This document shows, piece after piece, positions 9,298 through 18,586 of a DNA stretch of 64,000 bases. Position 1 is the first letter of the stretch. Every line of letters starts with the position of its first letter. The translations under genes and the position numbers were made by a program. This DNA is from Roseibacillus persicicus (GTDB taxonomy: Bacteria; Verrucomicrobiota; Verrucomicrobiia; Verrucomicrobiales; Akkermansiaceae), in the NCBI RefSeq assembly GCF_014651675.1, contig NZ_BMXI01000001.1, forward strand, positions 499,968 to 563,967, in the 5' to 3' direction. Below the pieces are notes generated by a model. It was not told the origin of the DNA, searched no databases, and saw only the letters and a program-made list of their open reading frames with translations.

Positions 9298-10512
9298 CTA
9301 TTGCCCGGGCGTCCCGGCCGTCCCATCATAGACGGCGACGGTGGCATCCACGATGCGGTTCCAGTCGAAGACTTCCTGCGCATAGTCGAAGCCTTGATTC
9401 GCCAAGCGTTTGGCGAGTTCCTGGTCATCGAGAATACGGAGAATGGCCGCGACGAGCGCTTCCTCGTCTTTTTCGGGAACGAGGAGTCCGGTTTCCTCGT
9501 CCTTGATCACATCCACGATTCCCCCCACCCCGGAAGCCACCACTGGCTTGCGATGGCGCAGGGCCTCAATGAGAACCACTCCCAGGCCTTCCGTATCGCC
9601 CCGGTCATCGAAGATGGCAGGATGCACGTAACAGGTGCAGGTGTGGTAGAGCTCGGCCAGTCGCTCACTACTCACAAAGCCAGCCCATTCCACCACCTCG
9701 TCGAGACCGAGCTCGGTGGTCAACTTCATCCACTCCTCCTTGCAGTCCCCTTCGCCCGTGATGACGACCTTAACCTTTCGTTTTTCCAGAATCTTCGGCA
9801 AAGCGCGCAGTAGCACATGAAGGCCCTTGCGCTGAATCAAGCGACCACAGTTCAGCAGAAGCGGTGGATCCGAGACCGGATATTCTTTGCCTACATCGGC
9901 TGCCTCGACTGTCGCGCCATAGGGCAGGATGTGGATTGGCCGGTCACAGAGTTTGCGGATCTCATTCGCGGTGTGGGAACTGTTTGCGCAAAGCGCGTCT
10001 CCTGATTTCAACAGCGCGGCCAAGGCCTTGCGCACTCCTCCGCTATTACGCGCCAACGCCAATTCCGCGCCATGACAAGTCATCACCACCCGCGTCCCGA
10101 AAACCTTGGCCGGCAGCCAGCTCATGAAGCCATGGGGAAAAGGCCAGTGCACGTGCAGCACATCTAACTTTTTCCGCCAGGTCCACCAGAACACTGCAAT
10201 CATCCCGCAAGCAATATAGCTCAGGGCAAATACCTTGAAGAGCGGCGACCCCTGCTTGTTCGGCGCCCCTTCATCATGGGTCAGGGTCTCCCACTGCTTG
10301 GGCGCATAACGCCAGCGCAGCACGGGCACGCCATCAATCTCATGATTCGGCAAGGCGCGCCAGGAAGGAGCCAGCACCGTGACGTCGTGACCGGCTGCGG
10401 CAGTGCGGTTCACGATCTCGCGCTGCCAGGGTACCCCGGGGTCCTCCTGATTGCGGGGATAGGTCGAACCCAGAACTGCAATGCGCAGTTTCTTCGTTTG
10501 CTTCTTTTCCAT
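9298..10512 (-). CDS. Family 4 glycosyltransferase
   Basis: The 404-residue cytoplasmic enzyme has the GT-B fold. The N-terminal half starts RIAVLGSTYPRNQEDPG, with the glycine-containing acceptor loop VPWQREIVNRTAAAGHDV. The C-terminal half carries LLLNCGRLIQRKGLHVLLRA and the nucleotide-sugar site GLGVVLIEALRHRKPVVAS followed by GGIVDVI, which contains the E-x7-E pattern of GT4 retaining enzymes. Donor and acceptor sugars cannot be read from sequence. It lies 22 bases after the GT2-receiver gene and 3 bases before the flippase-like gene, so the three probably build and export one glycan or glycolipid. Confidence 0.9.
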   Translation of the reverse strand: MEKKQTKKLRIAVLGSTYPRNQEDPGVPWQREIVNRTAAAGHDVTVLAPSWRALPNHEIDGVPVLRWRYAPKQWETLTHDEGAPNKQGSPLFKVFALSYIACGMIAVFWWTWRKKLDVLHVHWPFPHGFMSWLPAKVFGTRVVMTCHGAELALARNSGGVRKALAALLKSGDALCANSSHTANEIRKLCDRPIHILPYGATVEAADVGKEYPVSDPPLLLNCGRLIQRKGLHVLLRALPKILEKRKVKVVITGEGDCKEEWMKLTTELGLDEVVEWAGFVSSERLAELYHTCTCYVHPAIFDDRGDTEGLGVVLIEALRHRKPVVASGVGGIVDVIKDEETGLLVPEKDEEALVAAILRILDDQELAKRLANQGFDYAQEVFDWNRIVDATVAVYDGTAGTPGQ

Positions 10513-10534
10513 CTCTTCGTTGGTCTGGATCGGG

Positions 10535-11962
10535 CTAGCCTACTTTTTCACGCGAGATAGGTCGCAGCGAACGGCTGGCCTGAATCGCCCGCCCCAAGGT
10601 CTCCACCAGTTCATCCTTCTGAATCGGCTTCGACAGGAAGTCGAAGGCCCCCGCTTTGATCGCGTCGGCCCCATCCTTGGCCAAGTCTGAGCCTGAAAGC
10701 ACCACCACCTGGGTGAAAGGAGCCATCGCCTTCAGCTTGGGCAAAACCTCAATTCCCGAAAGTCCCGGCAAATAGATATCGAGCAACACCGCATCGAACT
10801 CCGGCCCGATCGCCGCCATCGCCGCTTCAGCCGTATCGACCGCCACGATCTCCCATCCTTCTTTGCCCAACATCAGCGTGCTCAATCTGCGCAGCGTGGA
10901 ATCATCATCCGCTACCAGAATCTTGGCTTTGTCCTCGCTCTCCTCCTCATTGCCGAAGCTGGTAATCGAGGTCACCTTCTCCCTCACCTCCGCATTGAGC
11001 GGTTCGATGCGGTCCACGATGGGAAGAGGATGCTCCTTGGAGTAATGGCGGTTGGTGATCATCTCCGCTAGAAAGCCGAGCATGACCAGGACCGGAGCCG
11101 CGAACAGCGCCGCCGGGGCAGCCGCGAGAAGTCCCCCGCGCAAGCCGTCGGGAAACAACGGAATAAGGGCCAGCAACCACATCAATCCAGCCGCCATCGC
11201 ACAAAGCATCGCCACTCCACCCATCAGGTGCAGCGGACGCTCGCGGAAATTCTTAATAAAGTAGACTGACCACATGTCCATGAAGCCCCGCACGAAGCGC
11301 TTGACGCCATACTTCGAAACCCCATGCAAACGCGGGTGGTGCTCCACTACAATCTCGGTGGTGCGGAAGCCTTCGATGGAAGCCAGCGAGGGCACCATGC
11401 GATGCATCTCACCATACATGGGCAAAGCCTTCACAACCTCCAGGCGATAGCACTTGAAGCCACAGTTGTGGTCGTGCAGCTTGACCCCATTGACCTTGCT
11501 CAACATCAGGTTGAAGACCCGGCTCGGCAAAACCTTGTGCCAAGGATCGTGGCGCTTCTCTTTGTAGCCCGAAACCACGTCCCAACCTTCCCCTTCGTTC
11601 AACTTCTCCAAGAAGCGCGGAATCTCTTTCGGATCGTCCTGAAGATCCGCGTCGAGGGTAAAAACGATCTCGCCGGAAACCTCGGCGTATCCAGCGGAAA
11701 GAGCCGGGGCCTTTCCCTGATTGTTCCGAAAACGTATCGCCCGCACATGCTCCGTATCGTTCTTCGCCAGCTTCTCGACCACTTCCCACGAGGAATCCGT
11801 GCTGCCATCATCAATAAAGATGATTTCCCACCCTCGGGACAGTTCATTGGCCTGCTCGGCAATACGATCATACAGCTCTTGCAGGGTCTCCTGCTCGTTC
11901 ATCAGAGGGATGATGAAGCTCAGCGTTGGCTTCTCTGATTGGCTTTGGGATGTGGTCTTCAT
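10535..11962 (-). CDS. GT2 glycosyltransferase fused to a response-regulator receiver domain
   Basis: The product has 475 residues from the ATG at 11962; a GTG at 11977 would add five. Residues 13-175 form a GT2 domain of the polyprenyl-phosphate sugar transferase type (dolichol-phosphate mannose synthase/GtrB-like): FIIPLMNEQETL, FIDDGSTDSS, the metal site TLDADLQDD (DAD at 104-106), and HNCGFKCYR. Two membrane helices follow (about 246-271 and 280-303), as in GtrB-like enzymes. After an acidic linker, residues 346-465 form a complete receiver domain: acidic pocket ADDD (352-354), phospho-acceptor Asp395 in VLLDIYLPG, Ser423 in VLSGSD and Lys445 in LSKPIQ. The reading frame is continuous through the linker. 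It is the first gene of the glycan operon. Phosphorylation-controlled sugar-lipid synthesis is an inference. Confidence 0.9.
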   Translation of the reverse strand: MKTTSQSQSEKPTLSFIIPLMNEQETLQELYDRIAEQANELSRGWEIIFIDDGSTDSSWEVVEKLAKNDTEHVRAIRFRNNQGKAPALSAGYAEVSGEIVFTLDADLQDDPKEIPRFLEKLNEGEGWDVVSGYKEKRHDPWHKVLPSRVFNLMLSKVNGVKLHDHNCGFKCYRLEVVKALPMYGEMHRMVPSLASIEGFRTTEIVVEHHPRLHGVSKYGVKRFVRGFMDMWSVYFIKNFRERPLHLMGGVAMLCAMAAGLMWLLALIPLFPDGLRGGLLAAAPAALFAAPVLVMLGFLAEMITNRHYSKEHPLPIVDRIEPLNAEVREKVTSITSFGNEEESEDKAKILVADDDSTLRRLSTLMLGKEGWEIVAVDTAEAAMAAIGPEFDAVLLDIYLPGLSGIEVLPKLKAMAPFTQVVVLSGSDLAKDGADAIKAGAFDFLSKPIQKDELVETLGRAIQASRSLRPISREKVG

Positions 11963-12249
11963 AGTTAAATGGGGCACTTATTGATAATTAATAATGACAA
12001 ACTATTCAATTTTAAAAAATGTTTTTTTAGCTACTGCGCACAAAGGACGCTCCTAGCCCGGCAAAGCCTTCCCGCTTCTACTCGAGAAAAAAACCGCGCT
12101 GTAACTTCCTGTAATCCACTCGTGAGCAGCGACTCGCTCATTCTTCCCCCAAATAGAATCTCGCTCGGACACTTAATGAATTCGACAGTTCCCCGACTTT
12201 GCGACAGTGCTCTCCAAACGCGAATCCGAGAACCGAACCACGCTCTCCC

Positions 12250-14022
12250 ATGCTTTCACCCTACTCCGCCACACCCGCAAGCCCTCCCTCGGCTAAAACA
12301 CGCTCTTCCCGCATTCTCAAATTTGCCTCCACTGCCATGTTCGGACTCACCGCAACTCTCTCAGCTCAAATCGATCGCGTCGCCAGTCAGTCCTTTGCCA
12401 CACGGGCCGAGGTCATCGCGCAAAACGGCATGGTGGCGACCAGCCATCCTCTTGCCGCTCAGATCGGGCTCGATATTCTCAAGAGCGGCGGCAACGCCAT
12501 CGACGCCGCTATCGCCACCAATGCCGCCCTCGGCTTGATGGAACCCACGGGCTGCGGCATCGGCGGCGACCTCTTTGCAATCGTTTGGAGCGCCTCCGAC
12601 CAGAAGCTCTATGGCCTCAACGCCTCCGGTCGCACCCCCCTCGGCCTTAGCTATGACCAACTGCGGGGCGAACTCGACCAGCTCGCAACCGACACCATCC
12701 CCTCCCTGGGTGTCCTTCCCGTCTCAGTCCCCGGAACCGTCGATGGCTGGTATGAACTGCACAAGAAGTTCGGCTCGAAACCCATGCCGGACATTTTAGC
12801 TCCAGCTATTCGTTATGCCGAGGAAGGCTTTCCGCTCACCGAACTGATTGCCCATTACTGGAAATACGGAGCAGCCTTCAAGAAGGTCCCGGGCAACGCC
12901 TACCAGACCTGGATTCCCAACGGAGTCGCTCCCAGGAAAGGCGAAATCTTCAAAAACCCCGACCTGGCAAAAACCTATCGCCGCATCGCCCAAGGAGGCC
13001 GGGATGTCTTCTATCGCGGCGAAATCGCGGACGAGATCGATGCCTTCATGCGAGCCAACGGGGGCTATTTGCGAAAGGCCGATTTGGAAGCGCACACCTC
13101 TACCTGGGTCGAACCCGTATCGGTCAACTATCGCGGCTACGACGTCTTCGAACTCCCGCCCAACGGCCAGGGCATCGCCGCCTTACAAATGCTCAACATT
13201 CTGGAAGGCTATGATCTACGCGGCATGGGACGACAGTCGGCAGAGACGCTTCACCTCATGATCGAAGCCAAGAAACTCGCCTTCGAAGACCGCGCCAAGT
13301 TTTACGGCGATCCGGATTTCTCCCAAATCCCTCTCGCGGGCCTCCTTTCCAAGGAGTATGCCGCCCAGCGCCGCGCCCTGATCGATCCCGACCGCGCGGC
13401 CCGGCGGGTTAATGCCGGCAACCCGGCCTTGGAGGAAGGCGACACCATCTATCTCACCACCGCCGACTCGCAGGGCAACATGGTCTCACTCATCCAGAGC
13501 AACTACCGCGGCATGGGCAGCGGGGTCATGGTCCCGGGTCAAGGCTTTGGCTTCCAGAACCGGGGTGAAATGTTTGTCTTGGAGCCACGCGACCACGCCA
13601 ATGTCTACGCCCCGGGCAAGCGCCCCTTCCACACCATCATCCCAGCCTTCGTGATGAAGGATGGTCTGCCGTGGATGAGCTTTGGGCTGATGGGCGGGGC
13701 CATGCAACCTCAGGGCCATGTGCAAATCATCACCAACCTCGTCGACTTTGATCTCAATCTGCAAGAGGCCGGAGACGCCGCCCGCTGGCAACACCACCGC
13801 TCCACCGACTACAATGTCCCCCAGATGACCGACGGCGGTTTTGTTTCGCTGGAATCAGGAATCCCCTTCGACTCGGTGCGTGGCCTTGAAAAGCGAGGTC
13901 ACGATCTCCGCACCCGCACCGGCTCCTATGGCGGCTACCAAGCCATCATCTGGGATTCGCAAAACAAAGTCTATCTCGGCGCCAGCGAAAGCCGGAAAGA
14001 TGGTCACGCCGTGGGATATTAG
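12250..14022 (+). CDS. ggt: Gamma-glutamyltransferase
   Basis: The 590-residue product (start at 12250; the frame is open 17 codons upstream) has a probable signal sequence ending near TATLSAQ. It belongs to the N-terminal nucleophile hydrolases that transfer or hydrolyse gamma-glutamyl groups of glutathione and related compounds in the periplasm. Family landmarks are NGMVATSHPLAAQIGLDIL, GGNAIDAAIATNAALG, GCGIGGDLFA, and GDTIYLTTADSQGN. The Thr of GDT (residue 399) is at the self-cleavage and nucleophile position. GMGSGVMVPGQGFGFQNRG matches the Gly-rich substrate loop. Length is normal for a precursor that splits into two subunits. It is divergent from the glycan operon across 287 bases of AT-rich sequence. 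Confidence 0.93.
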   Translation: MLSPYSATPASPPSAKTRSSRILKFASTAMFGLTATLSAQIDRVASQSFATRAEVIAQNGMVATSHPLAAQIGLDILKSGGNAIDAAIATNAALGLMEPTGCGIGGDLFAIVWSASDQKLYGLNASGRTPLGLSYDQLRGELDQLATDTIPSLGVLPVSVPGTVDGWYELHKKFGSKPMPDILAPAIRYAEEGFPLTELIAHYWKYGAAFKKVPGNAYQTWIPNGVAPRKGEIFKNPDLAKTYRRIAQGGRDVFYRGEIADEIDAFMRANGGYLRKADLEAHTSTWVEPVSVNYRGYDVFELPPNGQGIAALQMLNILEGYDLRGMGRQSAETLHLMIEAKKLAFEDRAKFYGDPDFSQIPLAGLLSKEYAAQRRALIDPDRAARRVNAGNPALEEGDTIYLTTADSQGNMVSLIQSNYRGMGSGVMVPGQGFGFQNRGEMFVLEPRDHANVYAPGKRPFHTIIPAFVMKDGLPWMSFGLMGGAMQPQGHVQIITNLVDFDLNLQEAGDAARWQHHRSTDYNVPQMTDGGFVSLESGIPFDSVRGLEKRGHDLRTRTGSYGGYQAIIWDSQNKVYLGASESRKDGHAVGY

Positions 14023-14053
14023 ATCGGTCGACCACCCGCCCGACGCACGCGGC

Positions 14054-15658
14054 CTACCGGACAGCCCCATCCGAAAACGAAAGCACGATCTTATCCAGCA
14101 TCGGCTTGGACTTGTTAGCGGTCGTATCGGTGAGACGAACTTCATATTGAAAACCGTATCCCTTGGGCAGTCCGGTCAAGTCCATCGCTGCGGGAGCCTT
14201 GCGGATCTGTTTTGCAAAGCCGGGAATGCAGTCATAACCCTCCTTCACTTCCCGCCACTCGGTCCACTGATCGATCCGAGCATCTTGGTTTGTATCAACA
14301 CCCACCCGCACCTCCACGGTGTCCACCCAGGGGCCGGGACTCGCGAAGTCTTTCGCGGTTTGCGTGACGAGATAGAAGCGCCCTTCGGCAAAGATGATAT
14401 CTGGATCAGGGTGCCCCTGTCCAATGTTGCCGCACCACTCGAAGGGGCCATCGATGCTCCCGGCCGTGAACCACCCGACACTCATCGCCTCCTTGCCATG
14501 GCCACCTACCGGATCGAAATCGCAGAACAAATACTGCTGCTCCCCTATCGCAATGGAAGCCCAATCGCCATAGGCATTCTGCTCCGGCTCGTGGACTTCA
14601 TACTCTCCCCAGGCCACCACTTGGCCCTCCTTGATCCGGTGCTGGGACACAACCGCTGGCGCAGGCTTTCCAGGGTAATTCTCAGGATCATCCCGGTGCC
14701 AGTGAGGGTGAGGATATTCCGCGAATGTGCCCGTGGGCTTCGTCCGCTCATCAACCGGTGGAGCTAAAATTTGAAAATCTCGAATGCCATCCTCACTAAC
14801 CGCATGCATCGCCAAGGGCGAATCCCACGCATGGGTCGAGGCATCGATGGGACTCCAGTCCTCAAGAATGAGGTGAAACCTTCCATCCAATCCGCGGATG
14901 ATGGCAGAGTCCGATCCATGGCTCGGATCTTTGAAAGCCATCCCCAAGTCTTCTCCCGGAAGACCGTCGGTGAGGTCGCTGTCGATCACCAGATGAGGAT
15001 CCTGATCATTGGGAAAGTCAGAGTAGATGTAGGTCTTACCATCGACATGCTCCGCCGAGGTCACCCAATTCCTATCCTTGCCCGTAACCGAGCCATGATG
15101 GACCCAATTCACCATGTCGCGACTCTGCCAAGCGTGATAACCTCCCGCATTTTTCTGCAGCCCACCCGGCGCCGTAAACTCATTGGCCAAGGGAGTGGTC
15201 AGTAACGGAACCTCAAATCCCTCCACAGTGGCAGACTTGGCTTCGAACGGCGGCGAGCCCGCGCCCTTCCTTCCCTGTTTCGAGGAAGGGTCCCGATAAG
15301 CTGCAAACATCCAATAGTTGTCAGGCCCCAAGCTCAACATCACCGGTGCCCCCACCATACTCGCGGTGCCAATATTCGCAGTGCCAATATTCGAAGTGGG
15401 CTCCCAATTCAGCCAAACTGGTGACTGCTCCAAGCGAATCGACTCCGCCGACCTCAACTCATCAAAACTCCGCATCACGCTCCGAAAAGTCGCCTTCTCC
15501 CCCACCGGCGAAACCATCCCCCCTTTCACCTCCAGCTCATCCTGCGAAGCCAGCCCCTGCTCCCACTCCTCCTGACTATCGACCGTCCAAGCATTAGGAT
15601 CCGCAAAGCCCACAAGAGATGCTGAAAAAAGAAGAGGGAAGATGAGAGTCGTTTTCAT
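14054..15658 (-). CDS. Putative secreted five-bladed beta-propeller glycoside hydrolase (GH43/GH117-like)
   Basis: The 534-residue product is exported: the start at 15658 begins MKTTLIFPLLFSASLVGFAD. Trp/Asp-rich blade-like segments recur: NYWMFAAYRD, HAWQSRDMVNW, KTYIYSDFPNDQDPH, RFHLILEDWSP, QQYLFCDFDPVGGHG and GHPDPDIIFAEGRFYLVTQT. This pattern, with short [Y/F]-L-[Y/V]-[Y/W/C] strands and catalytic-type Asp/Glu at blade starts, fits the GH43/GH117 clan of propeller glycosidases, but I cannot fix the family. The stop lies 31 bases from the stop of the gamma-glutamyltransferase on the other strand. The role is probably cleavage of a plant or algal polysaccharide (inference). Confidence 0.6.
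   Translation of the reverse strand: MKTTLIFPLLFSASLVGFADPNAWTVDSQEEWEQGLASQDELEVKGGMVSPVGEKATFRSVMRSFDELRSAESIRLEQSPVWLNWEPTSNIGTANIGTASMVGAPVMLSLGPDNYWMFAAYRDPSSKQGRKGAGSPPFEAKSATVEGFEVPLLTTPLANEFTAPGGLQKNAGGYHAWQSRDMVNWVHHGSVTGKDRNWVTSAEHVDGKTYIYSDFPNDQDPHLVIDSDLTDGLPGEDLGMAFKDPSHGSDSAIIRGLDGRFHLILEDWSPIDASTHAWDSPLAMHAVSEDGIRDFQILAPPVDERTKPTGTFAEYPHPHWHRDDPENYPGKPAPAVVSQHRIKEGQVVAWGEYEVHEPEQNAYGDWASIAIGEQQYLFCDFDPVGGHGKEAMSVGWFTAGSIDGPFEWCGNIGQGHPDPDIIFAEGRFYLVTQTAKDFASPGPWVDTVEVRVGVDTNQDARIDQWTEWREVKEGYDCIPGFAKQIRKAPAAMDLTGLPKGYGFQYEVRLTDTTANKSKPMLDKIVLSFSDGAVR
15367..15396. repeat. 15-base tandem duplication inside the propeller gene
   Basis: Two adjacent 15-base copies (tgccaatattcgcag and tgccaatattcgaag) differ by one base and encode the repeated pentapeptide in NIGTANIGTASM of the minus-strand protein. 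The duplication is in frame and looks like a slippage product. Confidence 0.8.
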
Positions 15659-16132
15659 GCGATATTGAGGGTAGGTGAATGGTGGTTGGAAGAAGAGTGA
15701 CAGCAAGCTCTAATCCGCGAATCTATCCTATTTCTACCACCCTAAAAAATCCACCACTTTCCTTAACTCCATTAACTTGTTAGAAAACATTTCGGTAGGG
15801 AGGGTATCGAAAAAAGTCCGGACGCGAATCGAAACGCGCTGAAAGTCGAGCCCTCCATCCAGCAGCGCACACCCACCCCGGAATGTCAGCCAGACCTTGA
15901 TTGACCACATGCCCGACAACCGACAACCTGCACAAAGCGAAGAGCAATCGACAAACCTGATTTCATTGCCCAGGCACAGGACAAACAGGAATCTTCAGAA
16001 TTTTCTCCAACGAATTGAAAGCCCACACACTGAGCAAATTCATTCTCAAACTCTAAGATTTCCGCCTCAAAAAAATCTCTGTGATAGCTCAGAAACTCCG
16101 CGTCAAAAAAAACCAGCCTATCAAACAACGCA
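15659..16132. other. AT-richer intergenic region with no supported gene
   Basis: About 475 bases separate the start of the propeller gene from the terminator of the small basic protein gene. The stretch is AT-richer than its surroundings and must hold the propeller gene promoter. Open frames here have no signal peptide, ribosome-binding site or recognisable domain. A TGTTAGA heptamer lies at 15778-15784. Confidence 0.6.
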
Positions 16133-16161
16133 CAAAAAAAAGACCGCATCAAGTGCGGCCT
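16133..16161 (-). terminator. Intrinsic terminator of the small basic protein gene
   Basis: Read on the minus strand, a CCGCA...TGCGG stem with an internal G-U wobble and a 5-base loop is followed by seven T residues. The wobble pairs only in the minus-strand transcript, which fixes the direction. It lies about 30 bases beyond the stop codon at 16194. Confidence 0.88.
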
Positions 16162-16193
16162 CTTTGAAAATCTGAAGAAGTGTCCAACTGGGA

Positions 16194-16400
16194 CTACTTT
16201 TTGTCGGCGAACTCTTTGGCCACTTTAGCAGGGCGCTTGAGTTTATCGCGGACGTCTTTCGAGCTCATGAGGGCGACGACAGCTTCGTCCATTCCCAAGG
16301 CGACAAGCCGCTTACGGTGGACAGCTTGACGCTTTCTTCTTTCTGAGTTCGACTTAGTGGGACGGCTTCTGTTTTGGTTACGTTCTTGGGTAGTGGCCAT
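16194..16400 (-). CDS. Small highly basic protein of unknown function
   Basis: The 68-residue protein has about one third Lys/Arg residues, starts MATTQERNQNRSRPTKSN and continues SERRKRQAVHRKRLVALG. It has no signal peptide, membrane segment or Cys. The second half is probably helical (EAVVALMSSKDVRDKLKRP). The composition suggests nucleic-acid or ribosome association (inference). A strong intrinsic terminator directly behind it, and 190-240 bases of non-coding sequence on either side, support a real single-gene transcription unit. I do not recognise a named family. Confidence 0.65.
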   Translation of the reverse strand: MATTQERNQNRSRPTKSNSERRKRQAVHRKRLVALGMDEAVVALMSSKDVRDKLKRPAKVAKEFADKK

Positions 16401-16642
16401 GATGGTAGATTGGTGCTAGCTGTCGGGAAACGAAGTGGTCCCTTTGACAAGCTAGATCAATCGCAAGAACGTCACCTGCATAGGGACGAAGATACGCCCG
16501 GTCAACTGGATTCCGGTTTTTAGCTGGTTCGTCCCTTCGCCCAAGCCTCCAACGTAGGTGGATCTTTGCAAAACTGTAAGCCGGAAACATCTCCGTTCCC
16601 GTTCTCAAACTGCGAGAGCAAAATCAGCACTGCCGATGAAGG

Positions 16643-18205
16643 CTACTCTTCCGGAGCTTCGTAATTGAGCAAGTATTCCCGCCGTTCTTCGACAAAGCGC
16701 TGCAGCGAGCCTTCGGGACCGTGTTCCCCCGCAGTGTCGTCTGTGATGGTGGCTTTTTGAAAGGCCTCGTAGGAGGCAAGCTTGCGGGTATCCTCTTTAA
16801 CCGCCTCTTCGATCAGCTTGCGATACTGGTTCACCTTGGCTCCGAACTCATCCCACGCCAACTGCTTCTCCGCTATCTCGCGCACGAAACCCAGATAGCG
16901 CTCACGGAGAGCCGGCACCTTGAGCAAGCGACTGCGAAGCGGCTTGCGGGCATCATCGAGACCAATCAAGGGGTCGAGCTCAGCCCCGCTGTTGCCGCGA
17001 TGTCCTTCACGAAAGGCCTCGTTCATGTCATGCGGAATGGTGTGAAAGACGTCGTCCTTGTCGCGAAAGAGATAGTAGTCACTTGCCCTGGTCCAGTATC
17101 CATCACTATTGCCCAGCACCACATCGTAGGCCAGAAACCAAAGGGTCTCATCGATCGCGAGCAGCGGAGCGAGTTTTTCCTCCAGCTTCTCCAGCGGGGT
17201 CTCGTTGAGTACTTTGCAAAGCTCCACCAGTGCCTCCCACTCCTTGGTCCCGTCGTTGGACTTCATATCGTAGCGGGTCTTGTAGGGGGCTAGCTCCTCT
17301 CCATCGTAAGCCAAGCCCCCGTCACCGCGCGGACTCCCCGGCACCTTCCAACGGGTACCCGATGATGCTCCGTAGTTGTCTTTGGTGAAGACTTTGTCGA
17401 ACTGCTCCACATTGACGTAGACCCCCCAATACTCGCCATTGACCACCACCTTCACAAAGTTCGCCTTAGGTGCGGCGATGTGTTCGCGAGCCAGCTGGGA
17501 ATAAAGAACGGTGCTCATCAGGGAGGGGTCACCATTTCCGTTAAGCAGGTTCAAGGACTTGTGCCCATAGAGCCGCTGTCCCTTATCCACGAGGTCGAGC
17601 GAGAGATTAAAGGAACGCTTGTGACCGGCCGGAATCCTGAAGTAGGAAGACGCGCCGCGGAAGGAAACGCCCACGCCGGAATAGCTCTTTCCGTCCACCA
17701 CCATGGTCGCGGGCACCTCGACATCCGTCGCCTTAAACTCCTGCAACTCCTCCTCCCAGTCCTCATTGGGAAAGGTTAGAAAAATCGTTCGCAGGGTCTC
17801 GGCATCGTAAAGCGGCGCATCGGGATAGCTCTCAACCTCCTCGGGAGAAATCTTGGGGCCGGCACTTGCCGGGGGGAAATTGCCATTGCCTGGCCCCCGT
17901 CTTCCGCCCTGCCTACCTTGGGCTCCGGCACCATCCCGCTTTTCTTTGAGCGCTTCTCTGGCTTCGGCCCGCTCTTTGGCATTGAGCCAGCCATCCTCAT
18001 TGCGGTCATGCTCTGCGAGCAGCTTCACGTCTTCCTCTTGAGGCCCGCCCGGCCCCCGCCCCCCACCTCCTGGTCCCCGTTCACCGCGAGGCTCTCCCTG
18101 GGGAGGAGGACCAGCTTCGGGACGACGGTCTGGACGTTCTTGCGCTGTTAGAGAAACCGTTAGGCCCAGCACGCTGAGAGATAAGATCAGAATTGAATGA
18201 CGCAT
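16643..18205 (-). CDS. Secreted CotH-type protein kinase with EF-hand-like motif
   Basis: The 520-residue product has a signal peptide (MRHSILILSLSVLGLTVSLT, then AQE). Residues 25-130 are low-complexity Gly/Pro/Arg sequence (GERGPGGGGRGPGGPQ) interrupted by an EF-hand-like loop, EHDRNEDGWLNAKE. From about residue 140 a CotH kinase domain follows, with GVGVSFRGASSYF, KRSFNLSLD, NLLNGNGDPSLMST, EYWGVYVNVEQFD and the D-containing HTIPHDMNEAFREG. CotH proteins are atypical kinases known from spore coats, and exported versions are common in this phylum. It lies 380 bases downstream of the two-component system on the same strand, with a gap that makes cotranscription uncertain. Confidence 0.87.
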   Translation of the reverse strand: MRHSILILSLSVLGLTVSLTAQERPDRRPEAGPPPQGEPRGERGPGGGGRGPGGPQEEDVKLLAEHDRNEDGWLNAKERAEAREALKEKRDGAGAQGRQGGRRGPGNGNFPPASAGPKISPEEVESYPDAPLYDAETLRTIFLTFPNEDWEEELQEFKATDVEVPATMVVDGKSYSGVGVSFRGASSYFRIPAGHKRSFNLSLDLVDKGQRLYGHKSLNLLNGNGDPSLMSTVLYSQLAREHIAAPKANFVKVVVNGEYWGVYVNVEQFDKVFTKDNYGASSGTRWKVPGSPRGDGGLAYDGEELAPYKTRYDMKSNDGTKEWEALVELCKVLNETPLEKLEEKLAPLLAIDETLWFLAYDVVLGNSDGYWTRASDYYLFRDKDDVFHTIPHDMNEAFREGHRGNSGAELDPLIGLDDARKPLRSRLLKVPALRERYLGFVREIAEKQLAWDEFGAKVNQYRKLIEEAVKEDTRKLASYEAFQKATITDDTAGEHGPEGSLQRFVEERREYLLNYEAPEE

Positions 18206-18586
18206 TGTAAAAAGAATTCGGTTTGGAAAGATGAGAGAGCCTGAAAAATCTTCCAGCTGAACGCAAGCTCACCCCCAAGGTCCATCTGTGAGGAGCTATC
18301 AACCCCTCGATTCCAAAAAGGTTGCGGGAAAAATCGGGAAAAAGAAGACCGCTCTTCGCTCCCCCATTCTCCCTTTCGGCCCCTCCCGACCCCCGGCCCA
18401 GCGATGCACCCATGTTCCACCCCGACCGTCGCCAAAGCGTCATTCGATTCGGCCCCACCGCCGAACTGCAAGGTCTCGCCAATCCCGGACTGTTTCACCA
18501 CGATCTGAATACCCGCTTGGAAGCCACAATTGCCGCGAACTCCCTCTTGAAAATTGTTTCGACACGGAATCCTTGGCGGCCCCTTT
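18206..18586. other. Intergenic stretch between CotH and histidine kinase genes
   Basis: This 381-base stretch lies between the kinase stop (18587) and the CotH start (18205), both on the minus strand, so it should hold the CotH promoter. A plus-strand frame from the ATG at 18412 to 18603 (63 codons) has coding-like codon choice but no domain, and it overlaps the kinase 3' end; I do not call it a gene. Confidence 0.5.
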
